Below, piece by piece: positions 1-12,381 of a stretch of 64,000 nucleotides of DNA. The notes under the pieces are model-generated. The model worked only from the letters and a program-made list of their open reading frames with translations. It was not told the origin of the DNA and did not search any database. The stretch is from positions 17,606,501-17,670,500 of the forward strand of contig NW_026947500.1 of assembly GCF_034190915.1 (NCBI RefSeq), in the 5' to 3' direction. Both the position numbers and the translations under genes were made by a program. Origin of the DNA: Cavia porcellus (lineage: Eukaryota; Chordata; Mammalia; Rodentia; Caviidae). Positions within the stretch are counted from its first letter, which is position 1. Every line of letters begins with the position of its first letter.

Positions 1-43
1 TCACAAACAGTGCTGTTCTCCCCGATTCTGGTGAAGCTGAATG

Positions 44-49
44 TTTATT
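44..49 (-). terminator. possible polyadenylation signal, minus strand
   Basis: The plus strand reads TTTATT, which is AATAAA on the minus strand. The surrounding 250 bases are not an obvious repeat, so this could be the 3' end of a minus-strand transcript, possibly one starting at the CpG island near 19 kb. No exon was recognised in between, so this is only a hint. Confidence 0.2.
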
Positions 50-263
50 CTTAGGAAAGAAGGCAACACCAGGTCTTGGTTACATCTTACAGAGTGGGTC
101 TAGCATGAAGAAAACCAAAAGAAAATTTAAAAACCATTATCTATTTTGACCCAACCAGAAAGATCTGAAAATTTAAAGTAGAAGCAAAGGTGTCCTGTTT
201 TCTTGAAGCTCAGGCATGTGGACGAGACAAAGCATTTTCTTGATTAAAAATATTAGGTACCCT

Positions 264-371
264 GGGCTGGGGATTTAGCTCAGCAGTAAGAGCCTGCCTT
301 GCAGGCATGCAGTTGTGAGTTCAATCCCCAGTACCAAAAAAAAAAAAAAAAAAAAAAAAAAGAAAGAAAAA
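264..371 (+). repeat. ID-like (tRNA-derived) SINE
   Basis: It carries a box A-like 'ggggatttagctcag', a box B-like 'gagttcaatcccc' and a long A tail. It is one of more than thirty copies of this family in the window. Confidence 0.85.
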
Positions 372-762
372 ATAGATATCCAAACTTCTTTTTAAAGTAT
401 TTGAAGAAATAAAAGTCAAGAGCATGAGAATTTTAAGAAACAGGGAAAAAAAGACGAAGAAATACGTCTGACGGCTGTTTATTAAGACTAGGAAATAAAA
501 CTACAGACATTCCAGAGGCTGAGATGGGACAACTGCCACTTCAAGGCCAGCCAGGACAACACGGCCAGGTCAAGATCAGTCTGGACTACATGGCAATGGT
601 TTCAGAAAGCCAAAACAGACAATAAAACCAAAAACTGTATCTAATAACCATATAGCTAAATGAAAGTGCTGCAGTCTCAGTGATACAAGTGGATTAATAC
701 CTATAGCTGCTTAGTTCTTTCTTCTCCCATCAATAATAGTAATTTTTAAAAACGAAGAAGAG

Positions 763-896
763 ACCAGGTATGGTACTGAATGCCTGTAACCCCAGCCCTC
801 CGGAAGTGAGGCAAGGGGATCGCCATGAGGATCAGCATGGGCTATCCAGTGAGGGCCAGCCTGAGCTGCAAAGCCACGTCCTGTCTCGAAAACAAA
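763..896 (+). repeat. B1/Alu-like SINE, diverged
   Basis: It shows the family's order: a 'ccaggtatggt' start, 'ctgtaacccca', 'gaagtgaggcaag', 'gccagcctgagct' and 'ctgtctcgaaaac'. It is more diverged than the next copy at 993. Confidence 0.7.
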
Positions 897-992
897 CAAG
901 TTATTATTAGTGGAAAGCACACGGAATTACTTTTATCTCTTGCCAAATCAATTTAAAGGAAAAATTTCACAGGCTTAAAACCCAGACTAAAC

Positions 993-1157
993 AGCCGGGC
1001 GTGATGGCTCAAGCCTGTAATCCCAGCACTCAGGAGGCTGAGGCAGGAGGATCATTGCGAGTTCGAGACCATGCTGGGCTACAAAGTGAGCTCAAGGCAA
1101 GCCTGAACTGCACAGCGAGACCCTGTCTCAAAAAAGATTAAAAAAAAAAAAAAAAAC
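993..1157 (+). repeat. B1/Alu-like SINE
   Basis: Near full length. It starts 'gccgggcgtgatggctcaa', contains 'ggaggctgaggcaggagga' and 'gttcgagacc', and ends 'gaccctgtctcaaaa' with an A tail. Confidence 0.85.
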
Positions 1158-1261
1158 CAGACTAAACCAAGAAATGACCAATATCTTTAAACCAGAGATT
1201 AATTCTAAATAAAAAAGAGCGTCCAACAGACCCCTACCTTTAAACAAATACAGTTTACTGT

Positions 1262-1750
1262 TTAGATGTAAAATGTTCCCCCCAATTTGTGTCTAGAGGT
1301 GAGGCTTTTAGAAGGTGACTGGGTCACAGGGCACCAACTTCATCAGTGCACTAATCCAATGCTGTGATCCCAACCTGACGGCACTATGGGAACTAATGAA
1401 AACTCAGGAAATGGAGCCTGGCCTAAGAGAGGGACTGGAGGGTACGACCTTAACTCTCTGGTCTTCCTTTGTTGTACTTTTGAGACAGGGTCTCACTACG
1501 TAGTGCAACTTCATGGCCATCCCCCTGCCAACTATTGGGATTACAGGTGTGTGACACCTAGCCCTGCTGTGTTTTCCTTTTGTCTCTGCTTCTTTCTTCT
1601 ACCCCACCCACCTGCCAACATGTTTCTGCCTTGTCACAGGCCTGAAGAAATGTCAGCCGACCGCGAACTGAAACCATGAAGTAAAGTAGGTATTTCCTTC
1701 TCTACACTGTTTTTCTCAGCTATTTGGTCACAGTAATGAAAAGCTAGCAG
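1262..1750 (+). repeat. MaLR (MST/MLT-type) LTR remnant
   Basis: The text follows the mammalian MaLR LTR pattern: 'ggtgaggcttttagaaggtgactgg' near the start, then a tail with 'gcgaactgaaaccatgaagtaaa', 'tatttccttctc' and 'cagctatttggtcacag'. A minus-strand B1-like SINE (about 1478-1560) sits inside it. The family name is from memory and was not checked by search. Confidence 0.6.
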
Positions 1751-1822
1751 GGTTGGGGAATATGGCTCAGTAGTGCAGTGCTTGCCTTGCATGCAAGAAG
1801 CCCTGGGTTTGATCCCCAGCAC

Positions 1823-1870
<48 letters not shown>
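1751..1870 (+). repeat. ID-like SINE ending in a (CA)n microsatellite
   Basis: A diverged ID-like unit (1751-1826) is followed directly by about 22 CA units. The repeat probably grew from the SINE's A-rich tail. Confidence 0.75.
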
Positions 1871-1871
<1 letters not shown>

Positions 1872-2041
1872 CTAACAGTCTTCTGACAATGTACTTAAGC
1901 ATTGTTTAATGTTCTTTAATTTAAAATGTTCACATGAGACTACTGTATTGTAAATAATTTGACCTATGTGTAGAATGCTTTAATTAGAATTTATCACATT
2001 AATTCACAAATCACTATCAAACCAAAACTACCTTTTCAATT

Positions 2042-2317
2042 GGGTGTGCCATACATTTGTAATTCCAGCACATGAGAGGCTGAGGCAAGAGTATCTCAAA
2101 CTGGAGACCAACCTGGGCTACACAGTGAGTTCAAGGTCAGCCTGAAGCACACAGCAAGACTTTGAAAAAATAAACAAGCAGCTAGGCATGGTGGCACATG
2201 CCTTTCTCTCAGCATTGGGGAAGCTAAGGCAGGAGGATTGCTGTTCAAATTTGAGGCCAGCCTGGGCTGTGAGTTCAAGGCCTGCCTGAACTGCACAGTG
2301 AGACCCTGCCTCAAAAA
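2042..2317 (+). repeat. two head-to-tail B1/Alu-like SINEs
   Basis: Two diverged copies lie in the same orientation (about 2042-2167 and 2180-2317), each with a 'gaggctgaggcaag'-type or 'aagctaaggcaggagga' core and a 'gttcaaggtcag'-type second half. Confidence 0.7.
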
Positions 2318-2717
2318 GTGGGACAGTTCCTGGCCTGGCAAATACAAGGTCCTGAGTTTGATTCCCAGTACAAAAAATGAACAAAATCTTCAAAAACAGT
2401 AATTTACCCAAATAAAACAAGGAACTATAAACTCAACATAAGGGATAGGTATGAGGTCACTTGCCTATAATCCCAGCTACTCTGGAGGCTGAGACCTTGC
2501 CTCAAAGAAAACAAAAATGCAACCAAAGGATGGGTATAGGAAATGCATACTACAAACAGCAAGTGAGGGAGGAAAAGAGAGAGGCAGGAAGGTAAACAGA
2601 CTCAGGAGTAAAGAATTGATATGCTAGCATTAGTACCCATCTATTCAAACTGGAGAAGGAATGGAGCATATCAAAGACACTAGAGTCTAATGATCTTGGT
2701 TAACTCAGAGTTTATAG

Positions 2718-2800
2718 AGGCTGGAGATTTAGCTCAGCGGCACAAGTGACTGCTTGGTAAATGCAAGGTTGTGAGTTTGGTCCCCTGTACAAAAAAAAAT
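2718..2800 (+). repeat. ID-like SINE
   Basis: It has 'ggctggagatttagctcagc', 'gtgagtttggtcccc' and an A tail, and is moderately diverged. Confidence 0.75.
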
Positions 2801-3626
2801 TACGAGTGTACAGTCTGTACTTTTGCTTTTTTAAAAAAAATTTTAAAGAAAAAATAAACAAAACAAAAAAAGGGTAGAAATAATTCATAATTTCAAAGAG
2901 TAAATAAACAGTAAGAAATCACTAGTTGATAATTACATATTGTCCTCTTACAAACAATTCTTCAAGTTACAAAAGTGAAGCACACAAAGTGGACATTCAA
3001 ACAGTGAGACTGCAAACAGCTCTGTTCGACTGTCCAACAAAAACTTAGTAATATGGTTATCAGTCCTATACACTTATACATACACGCAGTTATCCATATC
3101 TTCATGTAGGTTAAGATTAAACAAACCAAAGCAGGCTAAAGTCACTCTGAACAAAGAATAATAGTATTGCTGGATTTCACATCATGACACTCCAGGATCA
3201 GCACTGGGTACTGTAGTATCTCTTTTTCTTCCAAGTAGCTGTTCATTTCATCATGCTTATTATAAGATCAGTTCTCATAAACTGTTTATAGGTTCTACAG
3301 AGGCATGAGTCTCTACATGTATTTCTATACTTTCTGTATTAAGAGAAACAAAACAAAGCAAGACAAAACAAAACAAATTCCTATAAACACATGAAACGAA
3401 AAAGTCATATAAAACCACAGTACAAGGTTTCTACAATGGTTACTGTGTTGTCTGTTGTTATCTTCAATAAAATTGTCTTTATCATCAGGCACAGTGTAAT
3501 TGAATATAGCAGTACATAACAATATTAATAAAAACAAAAGCAAGTAATAATCAAACCAAACAGGGTATCCTAGTGAATCTTGTCATCTTCAGTGTAGCTG
3601 CCTATACTCTCAGACTTTAACAGCTT

Positions 3627-3712
3627 TTTTTAAATCGGTACCAAGGATCGAACTCACAACTGAGCGCTTACAAAGCAGGCACTTATGCCATTGAGCTAAA
3701 TCCCCAGCCAAT
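3627..3712 (-). repeat. ID-like SINE, minus strand
   Basis: The reverse complement of the ID pattern: 'ggtaccaaggatcgaactca' on the left and 'ttgagctaaatccccagcc' on the right. It is inserted in the HAL1-like element. Confidence 0.8.
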
Positions 3713-4559
3713 ACTCAGACTTGATACTATCAATCATAACAGTTTTGAATAAAATCCATCGATACCAAACAGCCATCTAACAAACCAGATTTAACTAAGA
3801 TCAGTCATGATAAAACAGTGTTAAGTTATACAGAGTTCCAGATTAAGTTGATAGGAAATTAAAGATGATTACTGTACTATGTCCTGCTACTTCGGGGATA
3901 GCTGTCTGTGCCCTCAGATCTAGTGCAAGTAGACAAACTGGGACAGAATATAATCTATCTAAACAGAGCGGTGTGAGTAATGTGGGTTTTAAATCCTGAT
4001 ACACTATTAACAATAGCCTCTGCCTGCTTTTTTAGATTATTCCTCCCCTTTCACACCCCCAAGGTGCTCTGTGCATTTTTGGGTTCCACCAACTCCCTCA
4101 GATTTTAGATTGAGGGAGCAACCTGCTTTTTACCTAAGTGGTTCCAAACCTTCTCCCTCCTGGACTTGATCTCAAGTTGTGTTCCTTTACCTATTAAACC
4201 CTGTCTTTCCAACCTATCCACAGGTGCTGGTCGAGTTGCCCCTATTACTCTCTGGTTCCCTGTCACATAGAGCATTGTTTTCTCTTATTTGATTTTCGGT
4301 CTGTAAACCCTTTTTCAGGTTAATTATATTTCCTATATAGAACATCGCAGTGGACCCTGCCTCCTGATTTACTCTGCCTGTGTTTTTTTTTTTAATAAGT
4401 GTATCAAGGCCATCTATATTACAGATTATAGTCAACTTTCTCTGCCTCATTTCTGTTGTGCTATTTTTCTGCCATTAGTTGTCTGCTTTTCTCCTTCATT
4501 CCACTTTCTGCTCCATTCATTGAGACCTCTTTGCCACTGTTCCTGAAATCCTGGTACTT

Positions 4560-5632
4560 TTTTCTCTCTCTAGAATGTCCTTCAGCATTCTCTGTTGGGT
4601 TGGATTAATGGTCGTGAATTCCCACAGTTCCTCTTTGTCTTGGAAGCATCTTATTTCTCCATTAATTTCTACAGACAGTTTTTCAGGGTACATCAATCTG
4701 GGCTGGAGGTTATTTTCTTTCAGGGCTTGGAATACTTCACTTCAACTTCTTGATTTGATGGTCTGTGTCGCAAAGTCTGCTGTGATTTTGATGGGTTTTC
4801 CTCTATAGGTGATCTGTTTCTTTTCTCTGGCGGCTTTTAATGTTTTGTTCTTATATTGAATTTCTGGGATCTTGATTATTGTATGTCTGGGTGTAGCTGT
4901 TTTGGTTGTAGGTGGCTTGAGTTCTGTATGCCTCATACATCTGAGTATCATTTCCTTTTCCTATGTTTGGGAAGTTTTCCTTAATTATTTCTGTGAGTAG
5001 CCTTAAGTTCCTTTGTTTTTACTCCTGCTTCTTCACATTATTTATTCTTAAGTTATAGATCCTCTTGTCATCTTCTAGCCTTTGTATTGTTACTGCCTGT
5101 TTCCTTGTTATTTTTAAGAGATATTTCCTTTCATGATCACACACTGCAAGCCTGTCTTCAAGTTTTGATAGACTATCCTTAGTTTCTTTCAAGCAGTTTT
5201 GCCAGCTTACAATGGAGTTTTTTATTTCCTGGTAATCTCTTTGAACCTGCTTCATGTATTCTAGGTTTTCTTTATATTCTTGATCTCTCCTTTTTTTGTG
5301 TTCCTCTATTTTTCCGTCTGTGTTTTCTTGAGGTGCTTAGCATTTCTTTTATTAATCTACTTGTATCTTGCTTTATTGATTAAATATCTCACTTTTGAGC
5401 TCGTGTATGAGGTCCCAAAGATATCTCTATTTCCACTGATGCCATGTCTGATATTACGTTTGCTGCCCTCAGTCTCTTTTGTATTTACCTGTGCTGGATC
5501 AATATTCTCAGGGTTGGGTGCTGCGGGCTTTTTCTTGTTTCTTTCTCTTGTCATGTTTTTGGTTTCTTCCATGTAGGTGTATTGAGAAGATCCCAACCCC
5601 TTTCCTTGTTGGCTATGGTTCTTCTGAAGCAC
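4560..5632 (-). pseudogene. L1 ORF1p-like protein, broken
   Basis: L1 ORF1p is an RNA-binding chaperone that coats L1 RNA. Three minus-strand reading pieces fit it in order. 5632-5357 is a charged N-terminus. 5255-5019 is a heptad-rich coiled coil with 'KETKDSLSKLEDRLAV', ending in 'RIYNLRINNVKKQE', which resembles the start of the ORF1p RRM. 4951-4742 is the C-terminal domain with 'KAAREKKQITYRGKP' and 'ITADFATQTI', a strong family signature, and the match continues left past 4742. Stops and frame changes separate the pieces, so no full product is possible. Confidence 0.65.
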
Positions 5633-6477
5633 ACTGGCTAGGGTTTTCTGTCCTCCCCAGTTTGCTGTTGGTCACTGAGGTATAAACAGGGGTGGCGTAT
5701 GCTGGCCCCTCCCCTCCAGGTCAGTCAACCTGCGGAGGCCTTCACTGCATTAGTGTGCACCACGCATAAGGAACTGGTTTGGGACAACTACCGGGCCCCA
5801 GCAAAAGGTATGACCCAGGCCAAGTAGATCCCACCAATCTGGTCTGGGAAGGAAACTGACTGAAGTCACTGCTGTTCCTTGTTACTGCCCATCCTGCCCA
5901 ATTCCAACATGTTGTCCAGTTGGTCACTCCTTTCTCCTGGGAGAGTCTTATCCCAGCACTCACTGTGGGTAATGCAGGTCCTTGCCAGCTCCATTCTCCA
6001 TTGGGCTCGCTGACCTCTGACTTCAGCATGACCTCAGTTCCAGTGAGTCACAATGGTGGAGTTCAGGCAGCTCGATTGAAGAGTTTGGGCGTCTTGGCGA
6101 GTCGCAGCCACGCAAGTTTGGGCACTGCAGCGAGAGCACGATGGCCACTGATCTTAGCTACTCCAATGGTAGCCCTGGGACTGCATGTTTCTTTTGCCTT
6201 AATTTCTTCCTGGGTCAAGAGGATCCATCTCCCTCTATCCAGACCTCCCCATGATGCTTTATTCCAGCATGTGAGTTGTCTCTCAAGGAGCCTCTGTATT
6301 CTGCTGCTCATCTATCCACCATCTTTGGGGAGCTCCCTTTGGTCTGTACTTTTGCAGAGTTGACCAAAACATGCTGTACAGCAATTACTAATTTCATCCC
6401 CCAACTTCACTTCAAAACTAATTTTCACAAGGAAAACACATGCAGGTTCAAAATGAAAGAATATGGGGTATGTTTGG

Positions 6478-6832
6478 TACTTTCTCACTGCTGGGACAAA
6501 ACACCCGACCCACAAGTTGAAAGAGGAAAGGTTTATTTTAGCGCACAGTCTGTAGAGGTTTCAGTCTACAGTCAGCTGGCTCCAAGGCAGGACAGTTAGA
6601 AAGCATCAGCATCAGCAGCAGCTTCCAGCCTCCCTTTCCCTTTATATGCAAGCCTAATGGTTGGTGCCTCCAACACACAAACGGGGGCTTTGATCTTCAG
6701 TAAATCCATTCAGCACACCCAGAGCTATGCTGAGACCATCATCAGTGGACTAATCTTGTGTGACACATCCATGACCCATAAGCACATGAGGCTTTGGGGG
6801 CCCCTGTAGATACGAGCCATAACATTGAGCCA
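6478..6832 (-). repeat. interspersed repeat, family shared with 7.85 kb and 42.96 kb
   Basis: About 350 bp sharing 'ctgggacaaaacac', 'gaggaaaggtttatttt', 'ggtttcagtc' and 'ggctccaaggcaggac' with the copies at 7847-8205 and 42,958-43,315. The minus strand carries an AATAAA-like stretch, so it may be a short LTR read leftward. I could not name the family. Confidence 0.55.
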
Positions 6833-7846
6833 ACAAATACTATGGAGAACAAGAGCATGAGAGTATAACTCCAGAAGACAAGGCACCTTTCAGGAACAGC
6901 ACTTATGCAGTGGGGAGGCCCAACTTCCTGCCCACTTTCTTTGCCTGTCCAATTACTCAGAGTACCTTCTTCCCACCCACAAAGAACATCAATCTTGTTC
7001 AGATAAGCAGAGCTTTGTCATCTTCCCATAAATAACAAAGACAGCTGAGAGGGAGCAACTAAAAGTTTATGCAGGGAAGATGACTTATGTAGTCTCTCCT
7101 TTTCTACTTCCCTCTCTCCAAAATTGTTTAAATTTTCATTACCCTTAACAAACAAAAACAGTCCTTCACTTGTGCTACCCACCCTACTGTGGCAAAGGTG
7201 CCATCAGACAATGACTTTCATAATTCCCATGACCTCACTGGATTTTAATTTCATCCCCTGCTGTACGTACTACGGGGATGGATTTCTTGGCTGTCCCAGT
7301 CTTTCTTTTCTCCTTTCCCCAACTCTCAATTCTCTACTCCCAAACCTTCTGACTTGCCCCTCATGTAACTGGAAGGAACAGACCAGTTGGTGGAACAGAG
7401 ACTTGAGAATGCTGAATCTAAAAGCTGATCTGAGAGATGGGAAAATGGGGCATTCTGTGAACCACCTGATACGCATCTCTTTTTGGCTTTCCCAAAGAAA
7501 TATGGTAAGAAACTAGTTAGAAGTCACAGAGAACAGTATTACTGAATCGGCAATGTTATCTTAAACTCAGGTGAAATTCTTACACATTTATGTCGTATTG
7601 TTACTAGTGCCAATAATTACAGAAAAACTTTTGACCCTGTTAAGTATGAAATGGGCAAATACAGGAACATAGGGTACACAAGAGATCAAGTAACCTGAGT
7701 AAACACCAGGTATTATTCTCATCCTATACACTCTATTGAAGGGAGGGGAAAAAAAAGTCCTTTGAGGACTTCCTCATTCAAAGAGTTGTGGGTCTATGAA
7801 CTCAAGCCTGCAAGTTAAGGTTCAAACACTGTTACGGGAGTTTCTC
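6833..7846. other. no gene or repeat recognised
   Basis: Mostly unremarkable AT-rich sequence. The longest open frame (7124-7516, plus) has no recognisable domain, no homopolymer bias and no nearby promoter signal, so it is not annotated as a gene. Confidence 0.4.
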
Positions 7847-8205
7847 ACTTTTCTCTCATTGCAAAGCCAAAATACTTGACAACCCAAGGTTAAAGGAGAA
7901 AAAGTTTACGTAGCTCATAGTTTATAAAAGTTTCAGTACACAGTCGGATGGTTCCAAGTTAGGGTGGTTGGGAGAGGATAACTGGCATGGTGGGCAGAAA
8001 GTAGCAAAGCATCAAGACAAGTCTCCTTCTGGTCTTTTAAACAAATTTCTGAGATTAGGATGGTGCCAATCCAACAAGTAGACTGATCCAGCAATCATCC
8101 ACCCTTAATCCCAGCATTATACCACAAAGCAATCACACACTGTAGATTCAGTCAACTCTGAAAAAATCCTATGAGCACATGACATAAAGCCTAAGATGAC
8201 CATTC
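7847..8205 (-). repeat. second, more diverged copy of the 6478 repeat family
   Basis: It aligns by eye through 'gaaaaagtttacgtagctcatag', 'aagtttcagtacacagtc' and 'atggttccaagttagg', and ends in similar 'gagcacatgac' text. Confidence 0.5.
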
Positions 8206-10064
8206 ATATCAGAATTATGTTCATGAGGTGGGTGCAGTGGTACATATCTGTAATCTGAGATACTTGGGAGACTGAGACAGGAGATTCCAAATCCAGCTTG
8301 GGGGCAACATAACAAACTGCTGTCTTAAAATTTTATGAAGGGCTGAGGTTGAACCTCAATGGGGCATATATTAGCAAGGCCCCGAGTTCAATCTCCAAGA
8401 CTATAAATATGTATTTCTATCACTAGACCTAGAGCTTTTCTATTTTAACCAACCTGCGCCTTCATTTCAGTTCTAGGGAAGACTGACCAATAAGCCAATA
8501 CTACTGGAGGTCAGGTTGTTAGGGTTACTGCTTTGGCTCCACTGTCCACTACTGGAACCACACCCTGTCCACTCTGTCCTTGGTGAGTAGGCACAGCTAC
8601 TCAACCTCTACTCCTCCAGGATACATGGCATGTGGCTTTTTTTTTGGAGACAGGGTTCCACTATGCACTTCAGGCTGGTAATCATTTTGTGTCAGCCTCC
8701 CCATGGCATTTAAGAATCCCAGTTCAGTGGCAGCAGTTCTCGCACTGGTTTCTGACTTCCAGTGAGAAGGGTGACCATAGAGCCCTCAGAGACTGGGCTT
8801 CCCTCAGACACTTCTTTGTTACACCTGCAATCTGAGCCATGAGCTCTGAACCCTCCCAAGGTAGATGAGGAACAGGTACAATGCCATACATCCACTCCAC
8901 AAGCCAAGTTCTCTAAACTCTGAATCTCTTCCTTCTGCAGTATACCAAAGTAATTTTGGTATCTCAGTCAGCTTCATTTCTTGCTACCAATTCTTCTGCC
9001 TCAGCCTCCTAGAGGTGCTGGGATTACATGCATAGAGGCCACTATGTCTGCTGATATACCCCTTTCTGACCTTTGAAGTTACAACACTGAACCCAGAAGC
9101 CTTACTTAGTAGATCCACATCAATAAATTCTTTCTGACCCAACTTTATGTTCCTTCCACAATTACCCAACACTCTTAAAACCCACTCCCACATTTACCCA
9201 GACTCCTGTCTATAGACCAGCAGAACCAGAACCTTTTGGAATGCAGAGTACTTCCTCATGGGTTGCTTCCTTACAGAACCAGAAGAGTAACGGTGGGGAG
9301 ACTCTGAGAAAACGCCAAGAGGAAGCCAACCACAGGTGTTCTGGGCACAGGGAGCTGAAGTTCCCCCATTAGGGGTAAAGACTACTTCTACTGCCCAAGC
9401 CAGCACAGCAGTACTCAAGGGCTCCAGCACACCCAGATTCTGACCATGTGCACCCACACAACTGATATGCAGGAATACCATACTCCACAAACAGGAACTG
9501 CTACTTGCACTGTCTTGTAGGATAGTCTTTTAAACTTCCAGGTCCCTTCCATGGAAACTGAGCTGGAAACCTACAATCCTGAACTCATTATTCTGCTTTG
9601 TAATGTTCTGACTGAGTCAAACCATACTCTCCAAAATTCTCTTTCCCATATGTCTGCTTTGGGTGGGCCACACAAGTCTTGCACAGCAGCCTGAGGATGC
9701 CAAAGAACAGCCGCTCAGCTCAGGAGCATTGCTCTGATTTCTGCCTTGCCTGGCCCCCAGACATTCCTTGAGCTTCTCTTGACTCCTGGACTAAGTAGGC
9801 ATATGCATTCAGTCACCTGCCAAGGGCCCTGCTCTTACAGGCCACCTGCTCAACCAGAGACAGAGGCAAATGCAGCCTGCACAGCATTCCTGACGCCCTG
9901 CCAGATCACTGCTGCGCTTTCTGCCCACTTCACACTCACCTTCCTTCCCCAAGGTCTGCCTCTGGACTTTATACTCCAGCCTCAGGCACAAAGATGTCAA
10001 TTTGGCCAGTCCCTACACTCTACACAGCCCTAAAATAACACACACATCCATTTAATTTTTTTAC
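8206..10064. other. repeat debris, no gene recognised
   Basis: It holds a diverged B1-like SINE (about 8225-8335, plus), a partial ID (8340-8402) and a partial minus-strand B1 (about 8630-8700). From about 8700 to 10,050 nothing was recognised. Open frames here are short and overlap on both strands without domain support. Confidence 0.4.
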
Positions 10065-10170
10065 TTTTTTTTTGAGACAGGGTCTTACTATGTAGGCCTT
10101 GAACTCATGGCAATCCTGCCTCAGACTCCCAAGTGCTGGGATTATAGGCATGTGTTACCATAAACAGCTT
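10065..10170 (-). repeat. B1/Alu-like SINE, minus strand
   Basis: It reads 'tttttgagacagggtctta', 'gcctcagactcccaagtgct' and 'gggattataggcatg', the reverse complement of the family. Confidence 0.75.
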
Positions 10171-10710
10171 ATCTGGTTTTTAAAAATTCATCTACCAATA
10201 CTGTTTTCTGACTGAATCCTAACTGTGATTCTGAAAAAAGAAACTGCAGAGCTAGGGATTCAGCTAAACGGTAAAGCATTGCCTAAGCATGTACAAGGCC
10301 ACAGAACACCCACAACTCACAATTACAACTTGACTGATGTTTACTTAATAACTACCACATGACCAACACCTCTATAACAACCAAAGAGATAGCCATGCAG
10401 CTTTAATTTCTTCATTATTTAACCCTCGCTACTGTAAGGGTAGTGTTAAGTACTCACACAGTAGCCACTAAGCTACACACTAGAAAATTATGGGAAAACA
10501 GCAAGGCCCTGTTTGCACAGAACTCAACCTACAGAGGGAACCTTAATTCATTTCATAAACCAATGTAACAATTCTGAAAAGCACCAAAAGATGTGACTTA
10601 AGGAAGGTCAAGGAAAAATTCAACTACCTGGAAAAACCCAATGGTTGTAACCAGTATGAGTGACAATTAAACTGTCCATTTCTGTTCACATAAAAAGAAA
10701 CTGGCAATCT

Positions 10711-10815
10711 ACTGTATTTTCAGCACTCGGGAGGCTAATGCAGGATCACAGCAAGTCCGAGGCCACCCTGGACTACAGAGCCAGATCGTGTCCCAAAAGA
10801 CCAAAACAAACAAAC
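10711..10815 (+). repeat. B1/Alu-like SINE, diverged
   Basis: It contains 'cagcactcgggaggctaatg' and 'caagtccgaggccaccctgg', then an A-rich end. Confidence 0.6.
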
Positions 10816-11024
10816 AGAGAAAACAGAAAAACAAGAAAGGCAAAGAAAAACATTTCAGACAGAAGAAAATAAGTACCCGGATCTCTGGAGTAGGAGCATG
10901 GGAGCACAGGACACTAAAGACGGGGCCCCTGTGACTGAGGTAAGCAGACCAGGACACAGAACACAAAGACAACCACTCCAAGAAAATGAAGCACCGCAGG
11001 TGGCCCCCATCCAGTCCACCCTGT

Positions 11025-11375
11025 ACCCCAATCCAGTTTTGCTTTCTATAATCGGTTTCAACCATGGTCTGAAAATAGTAGAAAATTCCGGAAATAAATG
11101 CGCCTCTCAGTAACAAAGCGCTTGCACAGCATGCACAAGCCCCTTGGCCTATACTGTCTCCGCGAGGCAGACTGCAGACCATACAGCTCTGAGAGGCATC
11201 ACGGACTTTCATGCCACCCGTGTGACCTAACCTGCTCGGAATGGGAATCACCCCCTCGCTGGCAGACCCATACTGACCTCTACGTACACTGCAGCCTGTG
11301 AGTCACCTAGTCATCAGGCCCACTTTTGTGGTATGGACAACAGCATGTTCAAATAATACTTATCTTAATAAAGGT
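11025..11375 (+). mobile_element. Tigger1-like DNA transposon fragment
   Basis: It matches the remembered style of the Tigger1 (Tc1/mariner group) 5' end: 'cggtttcaaccatggtctg', 'gaaaattccggaaataaatg', then a CpG-containing leader with 'gggaatcaccccctc', 'gtgagtcacctagtcatc' and 'caaataatacttatcttaat'. No transposase frame remains. The assignment rests on pattern memory. Confidence 0.5.
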
Positions 11376-12075
11376 CTCGAAGTCCAAAAAACAGTGAGAG
11401 TGGCAATTCTCTTATGCCAAAAAGAAGCCCTAAAATGCTCCCTTTAGTGAAAAGCTAAAAGTTCTACACTTAAGAAAAAACCTTAAGTCAAGCTTGTCAA
11501 GATGGACAGTAGGAATAAATTCTCTCTATCAACGAAACTGTGGAGAAGAAAATAGAAAGCTGGGCATGTGGCACTCTGGGAAGCTGAGTCAGGAAGCTGG
11601 CAAATTTTGTGCCCAGCCCACGCAACGTAGACCTCCATGGGAAAAAGAGGGCTGCAGGTGTAGCTCAACGTGAATGCTCTGATAATGGAAAAAAAATTAT
11701 TAAAGAAACAGTAATTCTTACTTGGCAAGTGCTTAGGTAAGATGGAAAAAGCAATCGACTTGTGGGTGAAAGACAAGTGGAAAATGTGTCCAACTGAAGC
11801 CACTCACGGTGCCAGAAGCCCTGAGCCAACAAAAGACTTCTGCACAGGGTGCCCTGCAAGAAGTGACCCCAGCCACTGACTGCAAATCACTGGCAGTCAC
11901 ACACACACACACTCTGACTTACACACCAGAGCTCACCAGAGGTATGCGTCACAGAAAACGAAGGAGTCTGTGCAGGTTTGGTACCAGTTCCTTTTCAGGC
12001 ACCCACTGCACACTCAGAATATACTCTCCACAGATAAACAGCAATGAGCACCCTGAGGCCACAGGTTAAAACGTT

Positions 12076-12325
12076 CTGAGCCACAGCGGCATAAGTGCCT
12101 GCCTTGCAAGCACATGGTCATGTTCGATCCCTGGTACTGGTTAAAAAAAAAAAAAAAAAATGTTCTGAGCCTGGTGGTACACACTTGGAATTCTAGCCTT
12201 TGGAAGGCTGAGGCAGGAAGATCAGGATTTAGACCCTGGCCTAAAGCTCAGCAGCACAGCACCTTGCCTGGCAAGCAAGCATGAGGTCATGAGTTTGATT
12301 CCCAGTACAAAAATAAAAAACAAAA
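12076..12325 (+). repeat. ID SINE, partial B1-like, second ID SINE
   Basis: An ID copy (12,076-12,160) with 'ggcataagtgcctgccttgc' and an A tail is followed by a partial B1-like segment and another ID copy (about 12,236-12,325) with 'gagtttgattcccagta'. Confidence 0.7.
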
Positions 12326-12363
12326 AAACACGGTGGCAGGTAAGCTGGGAGACAGACAGACAG

Positions 12364-12381
12364 ACACACACACACACACAC
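12364..12381 (+). repeat. short CA repeat
   Basis: About nine CA units following GACA units, downstream of the ID-type tail. Confidence 0.7.

Larger units (their letters stand above)
2815..6250 (-). mobile_element. degraded L1-type element with ORF1 only (HAL1-like)
   Basis: Read on the minus strand, the element runs from about 6250 down to a T-rich stretch (A tail) near 2820. It contains an L1 ORF1-like region (about 4560-5632) followed by about 1.7 kb in which no reverse-transcriptase reading was seen. ORF1 without ORF2 is the known layout of HAL1 (half-L1) elements. The 3' part (about 2820-3800) is repeated at 63,180-63,836 in the same orientation with the same T-rich end, which marks the true 3' terminus. 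An ID SINE sits inside at 3627-3712. The 5' edge is uncertain, and ORF2 could simply have been deleted. Confidence 0.55.

Noticed and set aside
264..371. Possible tRNA genes at ID-type sequences
   Set aside because: Box A and B are present but the A tails, repetition and lack of a complete cloverleaf mark them as SINEs. This applies to every ID copy.
10709..11251. 180-codon minus-strand frame
   Set aside because: It crosses a B1-like SINE and a Tigger fragment; a composite of repeats.
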